From positions 3,952,353-4,016,352 of the forward strand of contig OZ022244.1 of the NCBI GenBank assembly GCA_963978895.1: a DNA stretch of 64,000 bases, read 5' to 3'. The notes below the pieces were generated by a model. It did not search any database. It was not told the DNA's origin and saw nothing but the letters and a program-made list of their open reading frames with translations. This DNA is from Erpobdella octoculata. Its lineage: Eukaryota > Annelida > Clitellata > Hirudinida > Erpobdellidae. Of this stretch, positions 46,301-58,957 are shown in pieces (the first letter of the stretch is position 1; the number at the start of each line of letters is the position of its first letter). A program made the position numbers and the translations under genes.

Positions 46301-48310
46301 TGTAGGCTTATACACTTATAGGACGGCAGTTTGAATCTCACCGGCATCACCATCGTAGCTCCCTTAAACAAGGAGTTTACACGCATTGCTCAGGTTGAGT
46401 GTCTCGCGGGGTGAACTAGCTCCTTTCACTAACCTTAAAAAAGAAAAAAAAATTACAACATATTCAAAAATTTCATTTTTGATGATTAAACTGAATTGCA
46501 TCATCAAGACCTAAATATGCATGCAAAATTTCAGCTCAATTTGAAAACGGGGAGTAAATGAAAAATTGTTTACAACGTACGCAAGTCGTCCAAGGTCGTC
46601 CAGTACCGCAGTTCTTTGGGACGCAAAAACGGGTACGAAACTGGGTGGAAGAGCTTCCTGGAACCGATGACGTACCACCTCGTCTCCAACGTCGTCCTTC
46701 TTTGCGGAATGGTGATAGCTTGCTAGTTTGGGGTGCTTATTGGAAAAAAGTTTCAAAGAGTTTTCATCTCCTTCTCTCGTGGTATCTTTCGACGGCGTTT
46801 TGGAGCTGGTCGTATTCAGCAGCCTGCAAGATGACGTCGTCGAAGCTATTTGCCGTTTTCACCGGAAGGTCTGCTAGGGCATTGTTAAACTTCGTGGATG
46901 ACGTCGCGATGCTATGCGATGTTAAACTGAGCCTCAAGGATCACAAACCACATGGCAGGGTTTGACGTGATGAATGGATGCGCCTTTACGGAAACGGCAG
47001 CGGTTGTGGAAGTTGTCGCAACAGCAGGATGTTGGGCTGAAGCCGCTGCCATCATGGCGGCAAGTCAGTTAATAGGTAAGAAAATGCTCAGTGGAAACTT
47101 CAGAGATTAAAAATGCAGACGTTGAGGTCGCCAATAAAGTTACTTTTTACAAGTTTAAAAACAGTTAGTAATTTTTATTCTTCAGAATTAAGTAAAAATC
47201 AACGCAACCGACAACGAATGTAGACAAGAACTAAAGCAAGAACAATTTTGTAATAACCGACAAAGACGAAAAGAAGAGAACGAATTCCAAAACATGATAT
47301 TAACCTAACAATTGCAGACTGTAACAAACTTTGAAAACCAACAAAACAAAAAAGAAGGAAGAAAAAAGAAAAACCGCAAATGGTGCTACTAACAGGCCAG
47401 ACCCATGCAATCAAAGAAGCATTACCTGTAGAACATGTATACTTGCCTGAAATGCCGGCAAACTAAAAAAAGATTAACTGCAAGCACAATCCACGACTGA
47501 GGAAAGTAAAATGTGTATAAAAACAGCAAAAATGGCGCGATGTAACTTATGGATGGCATCCTTGTTTTTAGTAAAACTACTTACAATTTTTGTAAACGAG
47601 AAAAAAGTGTTTATTAAATAACCGACTGCGTAAAAGATATTTTCTGCAATCTAATGAAATGAATCAGTAAAATAATAGATTTTTCCGAATGCTCTAACCG
47701 GTTTAGTCAATAAAATCAAGCATGGGTATCCTCAGAACATATTTGCAATTCATGATGTGATTGGACTGCGATCATTACTATGTTACACAATAATTTTATA
47801 GTTTGCCATTTGTTTATAGTAATATCGATGATGTTTAATATGGCTCCTATCACTAACACCGACTTTTGCGATCACACCAACACTTTTTGAAATGTCGGTG
47901 TCAACGCCAACCAGTCGGTGTCAACGCCAACCAGTCGGTGTCAACGCCAACCAGTCGGTGTCATCGCAAAATTCGGTGTCACTGACTTTCCCCGTTTAAT
48001 ATATCTAAACCCAATTTCAGTTAAGATAATTTAATTGCATAAAACCAACATCTTTTGAATATAACTGTTGTTTCAGTTAAAAACTCACAAAACTCTTGTT
48101 TCATGTTTCTTTATAGGTTTCCTAGTTACCGCCCGAAGGTGTGTCGAGAGCACGACATTTACTGGCTGCAAGACAGTATATGCAGACTCGATTAGCGAAT
48201 ACGATTGTTTTTGCCAGACCAACCTCTGCAATGATGCCACAATCAAAGTATCTGGATTGACAACGATGGTTGCAATGGTTGTGATCAGTTTTATGTTTGT
48301 CGTCATATAG
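43161..48310 (+). CDS. LY6 gene C: three-finger protein, duplicate of A
   Basis: Coding exons 43161-43344 and 48117-48310 with the same phase-1 intron (4.8 kb) and the same 125-residue length as gene A. All ten cysteines, the signal peptide and the hydrophobic C-terminal tail are kept. Differences from A are S46L, E49K and L123V, beside three silent changes in exon 1. Splice sites, TATA box and AATAAA (48402-48407) are intact, so it is likely functional. The intron is shorter since it lacks the Helitron of copy 1, and has a private MULE-type MITE at 47842-47993. Confidence 0.87.
43380..44872 (+). mobile_element. Decayed hAT element in gene C intron (copy 2)
   Basis: Counterpart of 16800-18301, with the right terminus CGTTTCGCCCAACACTG ending at 44872. 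Confidence 0.68.
45650..45830 (-). repeat. tRNA-derived SINE (copy 2)
   Basis: Counterpart of 19083-19262. Confidence 0.65.
46278..46430 (+). repeat. tRNA-derived SINE (copy 2)
   Basis: Counterpart of 22034-22175 with the B-box-like text CAGTTTGAATCTCACC. Confidence 0.7.
46511..47060 (-). pseudogene. Ty3/gypsy-type gag fragment (copy 2)
   Basis: Counterpart of 22264-22770: GDEVVRHRFQEALPPSFVPV and ASQRTAVLDDLGRLA are visible on the minus strand. About 20 extra bases near 46970 relative to copy 1. Confidence 0.65.
47842..47993. mobile_element. MULE-type MITE, copy-2-specific
   Basis: A 152-bp insertion flanked by GTTTAATAT on both sides (47833-47841, 47994-48002). Copy 1 has the empty site near 23577-23585 (ATTTAATAT). 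Its ends are inverted repeats of about 37 bases sharing ACACCGA, TTTTGCGAT and ACACC. The middle holds 3.5 units of a 20-bp repeat (AACCAGTCGGTGTCAACGCC). A 9-bp duplication with long inverted ends fits the Mutator superfamily. Confidence 0.82.
48117..48310 (+). CDS. LY6 gene C, coding exon 2
   Basis: Acceptor at 48116; five cysteines and tail; TAG at 48308-48310. One amino-acid change from gene A. Confidence 0.87.
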
Positions 48311-48401
48311 TTCTACAACCAGCTTTATAAACTATAAAAAAACTAAACTAATTTTTAAAGTTTTAAATCATTTTTTAACAAAATGAAGTGTTTAAAATTG
48401 A

Positions 48402-48407
48402 AATAAA
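48402..48407 (+). terminator. Poly(A) signal of gene C
   Basis: AATAAA about 92 bases after the stop, followed by GGTTTATTTT. Confidence 0.6.
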
Positions 48408-48739
48408 GGTTTATTTTAGCAAAAGATCTGAAACAGTACGTTCAGACCAGAGTAGTCACTGTGTCGGGTTGTGTCAAGCGAGGTCGTATCGAGTCAGGTT
48501 GTGTCAAATTGGATCAAGCTAAAATAAACAACACTTTAAAAATTAAAAACATGCATCTATAAATTTATCTAAAAAGTATAAACTAAATTATAAACATAAA
48601 ACCGTGGGCCGCGATCGTTCGGTGTTTATAATTTATTTTTTACGTTTTAGAGAAAAATATAAAAGTGTGTTTTCAATGTTTTAAAGAATTACTAGCATCA
48701 TGCGCGCAGAGCATCTACGCGTCAAGAAGTAAACGTGAT

Positions 48740-48990
48740 GACATTCTTCGTACTAACAACACAGTTGAAAGATGGCACCGTGCATTTGAGACTGGTGAAT
48801 CAAAAATCTGTCATAAGAATTTTTAGCATTTCTCAGAATTATTATTTTTGGTATTATTTAGAAGAACAAAAAATATATAATAAACATAGTAACTATTAAT
48901 TAACAATTGTCCGTTTTTTGCAACGAATTGTCAGCTACGAATTCTCCGCGGCGAATTGCCCTGCAACGAATTGTCCGGACACCGCTTTGA
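48740..48990 (+). mobile_element. MULE remnant (copy 2)
   Basis: Counterpart of 25080-25335, lacking its left part. The TVERWHRAFETG block and the cluster of ACGAATTGTC-like motifs (48900-48980) remain. Confidence 0.55.
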
Positions 48991-50901
48991 CACTTAAAAA
49001 ACTAGCTTTTCGTTACCGTGTCAAGCTGAAATTTATTGGGTTCACGTGTCCTCAAAATATTCACAATTTAATAAATTTTCAGATTAATTGGACAATGTCT
49101 GAATGAAATAAAGAATAAAATTATTTAATTTTTCGGAAAACTTAAAAAAATGCAAAACACTTGCTGCTAAACCAAAATAATTTGAATCAAAAATGTTATT
49201 TTTTGTAATAAATACAAATTTTATTTAATAAAAGTTTTAGTCAATAAAACAAAAACCTCTGCTGTCGATGGTTAAATGTACTTATAACTAACTTACATTC
49301 AAATTTTTCTCCGTACTCTTTAACCTCGTGTTTCTTACTATTAAGTATTAACCTCGCGTTTCTTAATATTTAGTTTATCTAATGGTTTGAACGTTTTTTT
49401 TTAATCTCCTAGTACACCGTCTAGGGTCAATTTCGATGTGAATTATCGTTATTTCAGCGTACATGGCATTGCAAACATACGTGATGACTAAATAGAAATA
49501 AATAAATAAAAACAACTATAATAAATAACACTTAAAAACATTTAAGCATTTATCCCGAAGTTAGTAATTTCTGTTGAAAATCTATTTATAAATGGCAATG
49601 GAAGTAAAAAGTTTATAAATATTATACGAATTTTGTAAAAAGATGTCTACGTGACATCTGAATTCTCCATCTGTATTGAGGGGTTTGCGTAATTGGTGTA
49701 ATCACTACAAATTGTTTTTTTTCTAAAATGCAACATGAACATTTTTTAATTACTATTTCAGATCATATCAAGCCTATCAATAAGATTTTTTGATTATTTA
49801 AAAAAGCGAATGGATGGAATTGTAGCCAAATTAAATACGATGAAAAAAAGCGCTTGCTCCATAATTAGCTTTTTTTAACAAATGAATTTGCCCAGTAGTT
49901 CAATTGGATTAGAGCTAATATGAAAATAAGCTTCAAATTTTTTAATCTTGCTAGAGTTATTTCTTGTTAGTCAATCTAATTTTTTTAAAGTTGTCATTTT
50001 GTTGTCTTAGCCAGACTTGATCATTAATTTCTTACCAAAACAATTTAAAAAAATAGAATTGAAGATTTGAAGGAACAAATCGAAAAGAAAATGAGGGCTT
50101 GGATAAAACAGGGACGTTATCGGGATGGTGGAAGACAAAAAATAACTAAACTTGACACTACCTTATAATGCTTATTTAAATATATTTTACATCTGACTTT
50201 TGTTGATATTTGTTGGCAATTTATTTTTGTAATTTTTAATGAAAGTTTTTTTCTTTATTCTTTTTGTAATATTTTAAATAATATATAAAGAGGGTTGCAA
50301 CATGGGGTCTCGAAGAAGTTTCAGATATGGTATTTGTGGGGCCCATGCGTGAAACGTCAGAATGTCTCAGGAAGTGGGGATGATGTGTACATTCCGTACG
50401 GTAAGCCTCAAAATGCCACATGTTGCATTATTGCGTCTAAACTAACTACGTATTTTTAGCATGCGGCCCACGCCTAAATTGCTCTTTGGGTTATTATCAA
50501 ATAAAAACTTGCACAAAATTAAAAATCGCCACATTACAAAAATATAGAAGGTTTGTAAAAAAGAAAGTTTTTAGCGTTTTACTTGTTTTTACTTGTAAGC
50601 GTTTTAGTGAATTCCAAACATATTTATTAGGAAAGCGTAGTAATATTTTATCACCAAATAACTTCAGGTTGCTCAAAAACCTATGCCCACAGTTATAAAA
50701 GTTTATTAAGAACATTTTAAACGATTTTGTGGCTATTATTCAATAAACAAAGCAGAATCTTTCTATTATTTGTTATGTGTATTAAATATGTTGCAAAAAT
50801 TTTTTGAACTGAAAATGTATTAGTAGTAAAAAGAGTTGAATAAACGAAAACAATAAAAAAAATGTGTTTTAATCGTATCTTGAGTGACGAAAGTCTTGGC
50901 T

Positions 50902-51107
50902 TCATCCCTTAACAAAGGCTACCAAAACTAGTGCCATCAGGGTCATCACCATGGTTCCCAATTTAGAGAATCCGATGAACGTTGGAGCAGAGTTACAAAG
51001 ATCAGTCTTACAACTGCATGCCGTTACAGATTGACCTAATATATTCATTGTCTGACAGCCATCGTATGCGGCGGTTAGGCTGCACATCCTTATGGCCAAG
51101 GAAACAC
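50902..51107 (-). pseudogene. LY6 gene D, second exon (open)
   Basis: Acceptor TTTATGTAG; 206 bases as in gene B; ends KTDLCN, hydrophobic tail and TGA. Open and intact by itself. Confidence 0.82.
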
Positions 51108-51724
51108 CTACATAAATTAAAACCAAATTAGAATTCATTGAAATAACTTCTATTCAATTATTTGTCTGATATAGATTTATCTATATATATAAAACTCAAA
51201 CACCACTGACTGATTGACTGACTGACTCATCACGAATTCGCAAAAACCACAGAACGGATTGTAATGAAATTTGGAATATATCTTTCTCTTGAGTCTTAGG
51301 TGCTCATTAAGAAAGGGTTTTAAAAAATTTGGCCTGGATCACCTTATTTCGAAGAATCAACAATGCATAATCTGTTTGTATTGAAACGAGTCGAGGGTGG
51401 GTAAAATGCAGACCGCGTCTTTATAATTAAATAAATGTTAACGAAAATGTTAGAAAATATTTTTATTTTATTTATTAATAATTTTATATTAATACATATT
51501 CACAACTAAAATTCAACAAAATACGTTGTTTACTGAATCTTGGTGATTTCTTTTTAATAGTTAAATAGTTTCGGGGGTGCGTAATAAAATTAAAATCGGT
51601 AATTGCGTAATAAAATTCAAATTTAGATTATGTAACAACGTTCGAAGGCTTCAAGCAAGATTTAGCCAGTTTTAGCAAATCTATTTCACTTTTTATAGGC
51701 TAAAAGAAGTTAGAAAATAATGAA

Positions 51725-51925
51725 AAAGAGAAAATGAGCGCGAGCAAGAACGGGAATGTGAAAGCAAGCATGAGTGGGAACGGGAGAGCAAGCGTGAGCG
51801 GAAACGGGAGAAGCGACCGGGAACGAGAAAGCGACGGGAACGGGAGAGCAAACGGGAGCGGAAAACGACCGGAAGCGGGAAAGCGGCCGAAAACGGGAAA
51901 GCAAACGGGAGCGGGGAAGGAAACA
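51725..51925. repeat. GC-rich Helitron minisatellite, first
   Basis: Units such as GCGTGAGCGGAAACGGGAG; about 200 bases. Confidence 0.8.
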
Positions 51926-52254
51926 TGAGCAAGAGAGACAAACATTGAACAAACCTCTAAAAACCCCGGGCAACATATTTACAACTAAAATTCAATCGAA
52001 TGCGTTTTTTACTGAATCTTGGTTATTTATTTTTCATAGTTAAATAGTCTCGGTTGCTAAGTTGACGAGTTTTTTTTCATGTATGAAACGCTTCGGGTGA
52101 GTAATAAAATTCAAAATCGGTAAGTGCGTAATAAAAGTCGATTTTAAGTTACGTAGCAACGTTTGAAGGCTTCAAGCAAGATTTAGCCAGTTTTAGCAAA
52201 TCTATTTTATGTTTTATGGGCTAAAACAAGTTAGGAAAGAATGAAAAAGAGAAA

Positions 52255-52440
52255 ATGAGCGCGTGCGAGAACGGGAATGGGAGAGCAAGCATGAGCAAGA
52301 ACGGGAGAGCAAGGGGGAACGGGAAAGCGACCGGGAACGGAAAGGCGACCGGGAACGGGAGAGCAAACGGGAGCGGAAAAGCGACCGGAAGCGGAAAAGC
52401 GGCCAGGGGAGCGGGAAAGCAAACGGAGAAGGAAACTTGA
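52255..52440. repeat. GC-rich Helitron minisatellite, second
   Basis: Units such as GCGACCGGGAACGGGAGAGC; repeats the array at 51725 and that at 32380 in the other copy. Confidence 0.8.
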
Positions 52441-52933
52441 GCGAGAGAGACAAACTTTAGAAAAACCTCTAAAAACCCCGGACAACGCGGGCACCCCGCT
52501 AGTAATATACATATGTGAAACAAACATTTTCAGTGATAAAGTAAACTTAGCTGTTCAAACTCTTTTTATTTCTAGAGAAACGTTTTGAATTTGTTTATTT
52601 TAGCTGCAGATAAGTTATTAAAAAAAAAACTTGAAACTTAATTATTTAATTTTTGAAAATGAAAACAAAATCTATATAAACCTTGAGCATAAGCAGCACT
52701 TTTAATGCAATAAGTTTCTTTCACACTTTGCAACCATCGTGTTTGGTGTCTTGAACGGATCAGCACAGGCAGTGGTGAGGTTGCATGAGTAACACTGGAC
52801 GGCCTCGGCAGGCAAAGGCAGCAATGTGGTTACACAGACAATCAACAAAAAATAAAGATACTTACACATCTTGCCAGCTGTTTCAATAAAATTTGTATTT
52901 TTTTTTGTGAAACATTTTTTGTTGTTGAAATAA

Positions 52934-53120
52934 TATGATTAAAAGCAATACAAAATATGATTAAAAGCAATACAAAATATGATTAAAAGCAATACAAAAT
53001 AGGATTAAAAGCCATACAAAATATGATTAAAAGCAATACAAAATATGATTAAAAGCAATACAAAATATGATTAAAAGCAATACAAAATATGATTAAAAGC
53101 AATACAAAATATGATTAAAA
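52934..53120. repeat. 22-bp tandem repeat in gene D 5' intron
   Basis: ATTAAAAGCAATACAAAATA plus two bases repeats about eight times. Gene B has two units at the same place (33075-33125), so this array expanded after the duplication. Confidence 0.9.
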
Positions 53121-53140
53121 GCAAAACAAAAAACTTAAAA

Positions 53141-53210
53141 ACTCACTTTAGAGGTATCACGATCAAAGAAAAATGGCTCTTTGTCGTTATGAGTTTTAAC
53201 CCTATAAGTA
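53141..53210 (-). promoter_or_regulatory. Former core promoter and UTR exon of gene D
   Basis: Donor GTGAGT (53146-53141) and upstream CTTATAGG, weaker than the CTTATAAGG of gene B. Confidence 0.4.
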
Positions 53211-53282
53211 GCTTCTAGCCTCAAAGTTGCAATACTCTAAATTTAGTGAAGTCTGTATACTGAATAAAACTAAACTGTTAAG

Positions 53283-53420
53283 AGAAAGAGAGAGGGAAAT
53301 GTGAGAGAGAAAAAAATAACAAATTAGAGATAGAGAGAAAAAATAGAGAAAGAAAAGAGAGAGAAAAAGAAAGAAAAAAAAGAGAAAGAAAGAAAAAGAA
53401 AAGAGAGTACAAAGAGATCA
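53283..53420. repeat. GA-rich low-complexity tract
   Basis: GAGAGAGAAA-type purine tract directly at the outer edge of duplication copy 2. Confidence 0.85.
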
Positions 53421-53459
53421 AATATGTGTAAGAGAGAAATGGTTTTACGTGAAATGGTT

Positions 53460-54100
53460 TTGTAGTTTATTGAAAGATAAAGAAATAAACCTTGATTTGT
53501 CTGTCTTTTCTATGTCAATATTTAGAAAAACGTCTATGGTCATTAGAAAACAGGAAAAGCTTAAGAATATCTTTTTTTAATTCTGATCGTCCCAAACAGT
53601 TTATCGTTTCCATAATAATTGGCAAGGCGGTAAACATGAATAGCTTTCATTTTAGCATGTGGGCCCGTTTGAATCCGGTAGATGACATCATTGATCTTTT
53701 TAATAATTCGATATGGTCTTTTCCAGTCGTGTTAAAGTTTAGGTGATTCTCCAATTCTGCGATCGATTTTACGTGACAATGGAGAAGTCACATAAGAGAG
53801 GTTCTACCGTATTGCCAACATTTTTAGGTTTTTTCATAAATAACCTTATAATTTATTTAAAATAATAATGAATGAAGACTTTATCTCTAAATTTTTTCAT
53901 CTTGTTATTAATCACAAACCCGTATAGGACTATTAAAAACGGAAAAAAGTTTGAACAAGCATAGATTTAATATTGTTTGTCCCGAGCTTAGTCGCCTCTG
54001 AAAACTCCAACTAGCCTAAACGCCCAGAATAACTTCATACTGGCCTTGACTTCAATTCATAAACAGCGGGACTATAATTTGCCCCGCTGTTGACAGATAG
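53460..54100 (-). pseudogene. Gypsy integrase C-terminus relic
   Basis: On the minus strand 53750-53560 encodes HDWKRPYRIIKKINDVIYRI, QTGPHAKMKAIHVYRLANYY and GNDKLFGT, the GPY/F module at the end of Ty3/gypsy integrases (usually GPYxVxxKxxDxxYRIQ...KxxxVHxDRL). The part 53860-54090 resembles the sequence next to the LTR of the gag-only element (CCCGAGCTTAGTCGCC against CCCGAACAGCATAGTCGC at 28868). It may be a remnant of the autonomous partner of that element. Confidence 0.7.
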
Positions 54101-56035
<1,935 letters not shown>

Positions 56036-56549
56036 TTAATGTCTGAAATAATAAATGGTGGTTATGCTAGATTTAGAATTATAAGGAAGTAGCTGTTTTA
56101 AAAGAATTTGTTGTTGTTACGCTTCACTTGCTTCTCAATATTAAGTCAGACATTGCAAAGACGTCTTGAATCTAATGCGTAATAACAAGATATAATTTTT
56201 TTTTCGAAAATAAACGTAAATGTATTTTTTCACGATTTAAAAAAAATTCCCAAAACTGGTTTTTCAAACAGACAATCTATTGGATAACGTTTTAATTTTC
56301 TATTGTACTTTTAAAGATTGACTTTAAATAATCTTTTTGCTTTTATAAAAACCATGTGTTTGCTATTTAAGACCTATTAAAAAATGTCAAATCAAAAAAA
56401 ATTTATTGTTTCTACGATGACGAATAAATATTTCAAATTTTGTTAATTTAAATCGCTCAGAAGAACCGTAGTCGGCTATTGTCTCGTTACATGATTGTAA
56501 TATTGTTCTACCTTGTTTCTAAATACGATCACTTTTTTGAGATTAGTAG

Positions 56550-56735
56550 AATGCTTTAGTTAATCTCACGAGACACTCAACCTGACCAATGCAAGTAAAC
56601 TCCTGCTTAAGAGAGCTTCTAGGGCGCATCACGCCAATGCTACTCCTGAATAAGCAGCTTCCACGGACGCTGATTCGAACCGCCGGCCATAGGACGACAG
56701 GCAAATGCTTTTACTAAATCACCACCAGCGCCGCT
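56550..56735 (-). repeat. tRNA-derived SINE
   Basis: On the minus strand GCGCTGGTGGTGATTTAGTA, TTTGCCTGTCGTCC and a B box CGGTTCGAATCAGCG (near 56670), followed by the family body (AGCTCTCTTAAGCAGGAGT). The best-kept B box of the family in this window. Confidence 0.72.
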
Positions 56736-56814
56736 GCTTGGTTATTTTGAAAAAAAAAAGATAAATCGGATTGACTTACTAAAGACCATGCCACGAGAAA
56801 ATGGAAAAAAATGT

Positions 56815-57076
<262 letters not shown>

Positions 57077-58272
57077 CTAACGAACTAATGAAATGGTAAT
57101 TTTATTATGTTAGAGTGTTAAGAACTAGGACCAACGGAATTTTTTAGATTTTACGGTTCACTTCACATCTGCTAATCAATTGTTCGGCATATCAACTCGT
57201 TTGAAAAGAATTTGTAGTCAAACCTTCAACATGCAATGGCAGTCAACGTCAGATACGTGAATTAAACTACGTATGCCCACACCATTCATAGTGAGAACAA
57301 ATAGTCTGAAAAGTTTTATTCATTTATTTAACCACCTATATTTATTACCGCCCAAAGCTTTTGTCAATTTCAACTTAATTTGATCCTTTAAATTAGGTTA
57401 ATAAATTTTAATTGGCTCTTTGTAAGCAATACTCCGGGTTTGCTTCGGGTTCAAATTCAAATTCAGGCTTTTTTTAATCAGGGTTCAAAATTATTTTTTT
57501 AAAAGCTTAGGTATCACGTTCTTAAAAGTTTTGGTTTGCGTAATCAAAAAACCCGGTTAGTACCGAAGTGTGGGTTTGTGTCGGGTACCTGTGACACTCC
57601 TATTGATTAAGATAACACTATTGTGATAATTAAATTTTAATAAATACTTGTTGAATGTTTACATAAAAATTGTAATTAAAAATTTTAGTGTTTATTTCAT
57701 GTTAAACACATTTAATTGGCAGGGAGGTTTGTGTGAGTTTGAATCCTACGGTAGAAAGTTTCCGAAGTTTTAGATATAGCAGCATGCTGTTGTCTTGCTA
57801 TCTCATTATTGAATTAACTTTCTATTCACAGCTAGACTGAATTACGTTTTCGAGTAGCAATCAAAAATTCAAGATTACATACGTTATGTGGATGGCGTCA
57901 ACAGAACGCAACTCATACATATTCCATGACAAATAACACCGACGAACTTGATTGATAAACTGTTCCAAAACACATAAAAATTTAATGTTCTTAAAAATGT
58001 TTAAACGGCCACAAATTTTCTGAAATAATTAAATTTAGCTATATTCATCAGCTCAAAACAAAAATAGGCCCATCTTTTTTCTGGAAAACAATAGTTGATT
58101 AAAGCTTCACCCCATCCTCATCATCGATTTTTTAGAGAAAAAATCAATTGAGGTGTTTTATCGCTCCCCTGTTTTTTTTGGTCAAAATTTATATCCGAGA
58201 GGCAGGCCCGTATTTAAAAATTGTTTTCGGGGGAGGGTTTACTTTTTTGTTCAAATTTATTGGTATTGTTAT

Positions 58273-58471
58273 CAGGGGCGCAACCAGCAAAAAATGCTGG
58301 AGGGCTAAAGTTTGAAAAAGGAAAGTAGAGCCGCGGCAGACGAACAATTTTTTAACTATCTTCAGTCTCCACTCCCCCACCCTAAGAAAAATTCATCATA
58401 TTTGGAAAAATTGCAAGGCCCTCCGATTTGGCATGCGGGGCTTCCCCCTGTTTTCCCTAGTTTCGCCCCTG
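58273..58471. mobile_element. 199-bp hAT MITE nested in the above
   Basis: Ends CAGGGGCGCAACCAGC and, inverted, CAGGGGCGAAACTAGG; exact 8-bp duplication ATTGTTAT (58265-58272, 58472-58479). The TTATTATT after the right flank may have seeded the ATT expansion. Confidence 0.88.
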
Positions 58472-58486
58472 ATTGTTATTATTGGC

Positions 58487-58621
<135 letters not shown>

Positions 58622-58957
58622 TAAGAATTTCACCAAACTACTTTGCTTAAACATTTTGTAATAAATTATCAAAAGCTTTTAATTCGGAAAAGTCGATAGA
58701 AAAACAAAAAATGTAGTAACGGAACTAAAATTTTAAGGTGGAACGGATCTCAAACAAATTTTTGCTTTGTCAATGAGACCATAGACATAAAATTATGTTT
58801 TAAAATCACATTACCATTGCAATTTTTCAAGGGTATTTTATATAATCCTAGCACATTTGTTCTTATTTTACACCGATTATATATTTTTTTTCATGATTTG
58901 GGGGGGGGGGGGGTTGGAACCCCTTAAAACCCCCATAAATACGGCCCTGCCGACAGG

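Larger units (their letters stand above)
51179..52500 (+). mobile_element. Older Helitron in gene D intron (copy 2)
   Basis: Starts TCTATATATATAAAACTCAA (51179) and ends GCGGGCACCCCG then CTAG (52497-52500). Its 3' half is repeated: 51486-51972 and 51973-52500 both run from TTTACAACTAAAATTCAA-type text to the GC-rich minisatellite and a CCCCGG end. Copy 1 has one 3' half. Confidence 0.75.
50902..52869 (-). pseudogene. LY6 gene D: frameshifted duplicate of B
   Basis: Exon 1 would be 52869-52682 and exon 2 51107-50902. Exon 1 is 188 bases against 187 in gene B: one extra A about 150 bases into the exon (in GTGTGAAAGAAAC, near 52720) changes the frame right after cysteine 49 and gives a stop five codons later, so only 55 residues can be made. 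Splice sites and the second exon are intact, the latter still encoding five cysteines and a tail identical to B's. It is a young pseudogene, or a sequencing error, or a live gene with unusual splicing. Exon 2 shows many amino-acid changes relative to B with few silent ones. Confidence 0.8.
33283..53281. other. Tandem duplication, copy 2 (LY6 genes C and D)
   Basis: Direct repeat of 12395-33282. The junction between copies at 33282/33283 joins ACTAAACTGTTAA (the end of a unit) to ACATTTCTGAATTTGACAG (the start of a unit), with about one base of overlap. The copy lost several segments (near 48421, 48735, 49150, 49850) and gained the gypsy element, a MULE-type MITE and local repeat expansions. 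Confidence 0.9.

Noticed and set aside
22311..46965. Plus-strand 135-residue frames at 22311-22718 and 46558-46965
   Set aside because: The minus strand carries a retroviral-type capsid pattern; the plus frames are its shadows, though both copies keep them open.
32344..52527. Reading frames with SRSRLLSRSR or GRASMSGNGR repeats, resembling SR-rich proteins
   Set aside because: They lie over the Helitron minisatellites, appear in all frames and are bounded by transposon ends.
16582..53281. The three-finger fold taken as a venom-type toxin
   Set aside because: Genes A and B have GPI-type hydrophobic tails and the ten-cysteine LU pattern of membrane LY6 proteins; nothing points to a secreted toxin.
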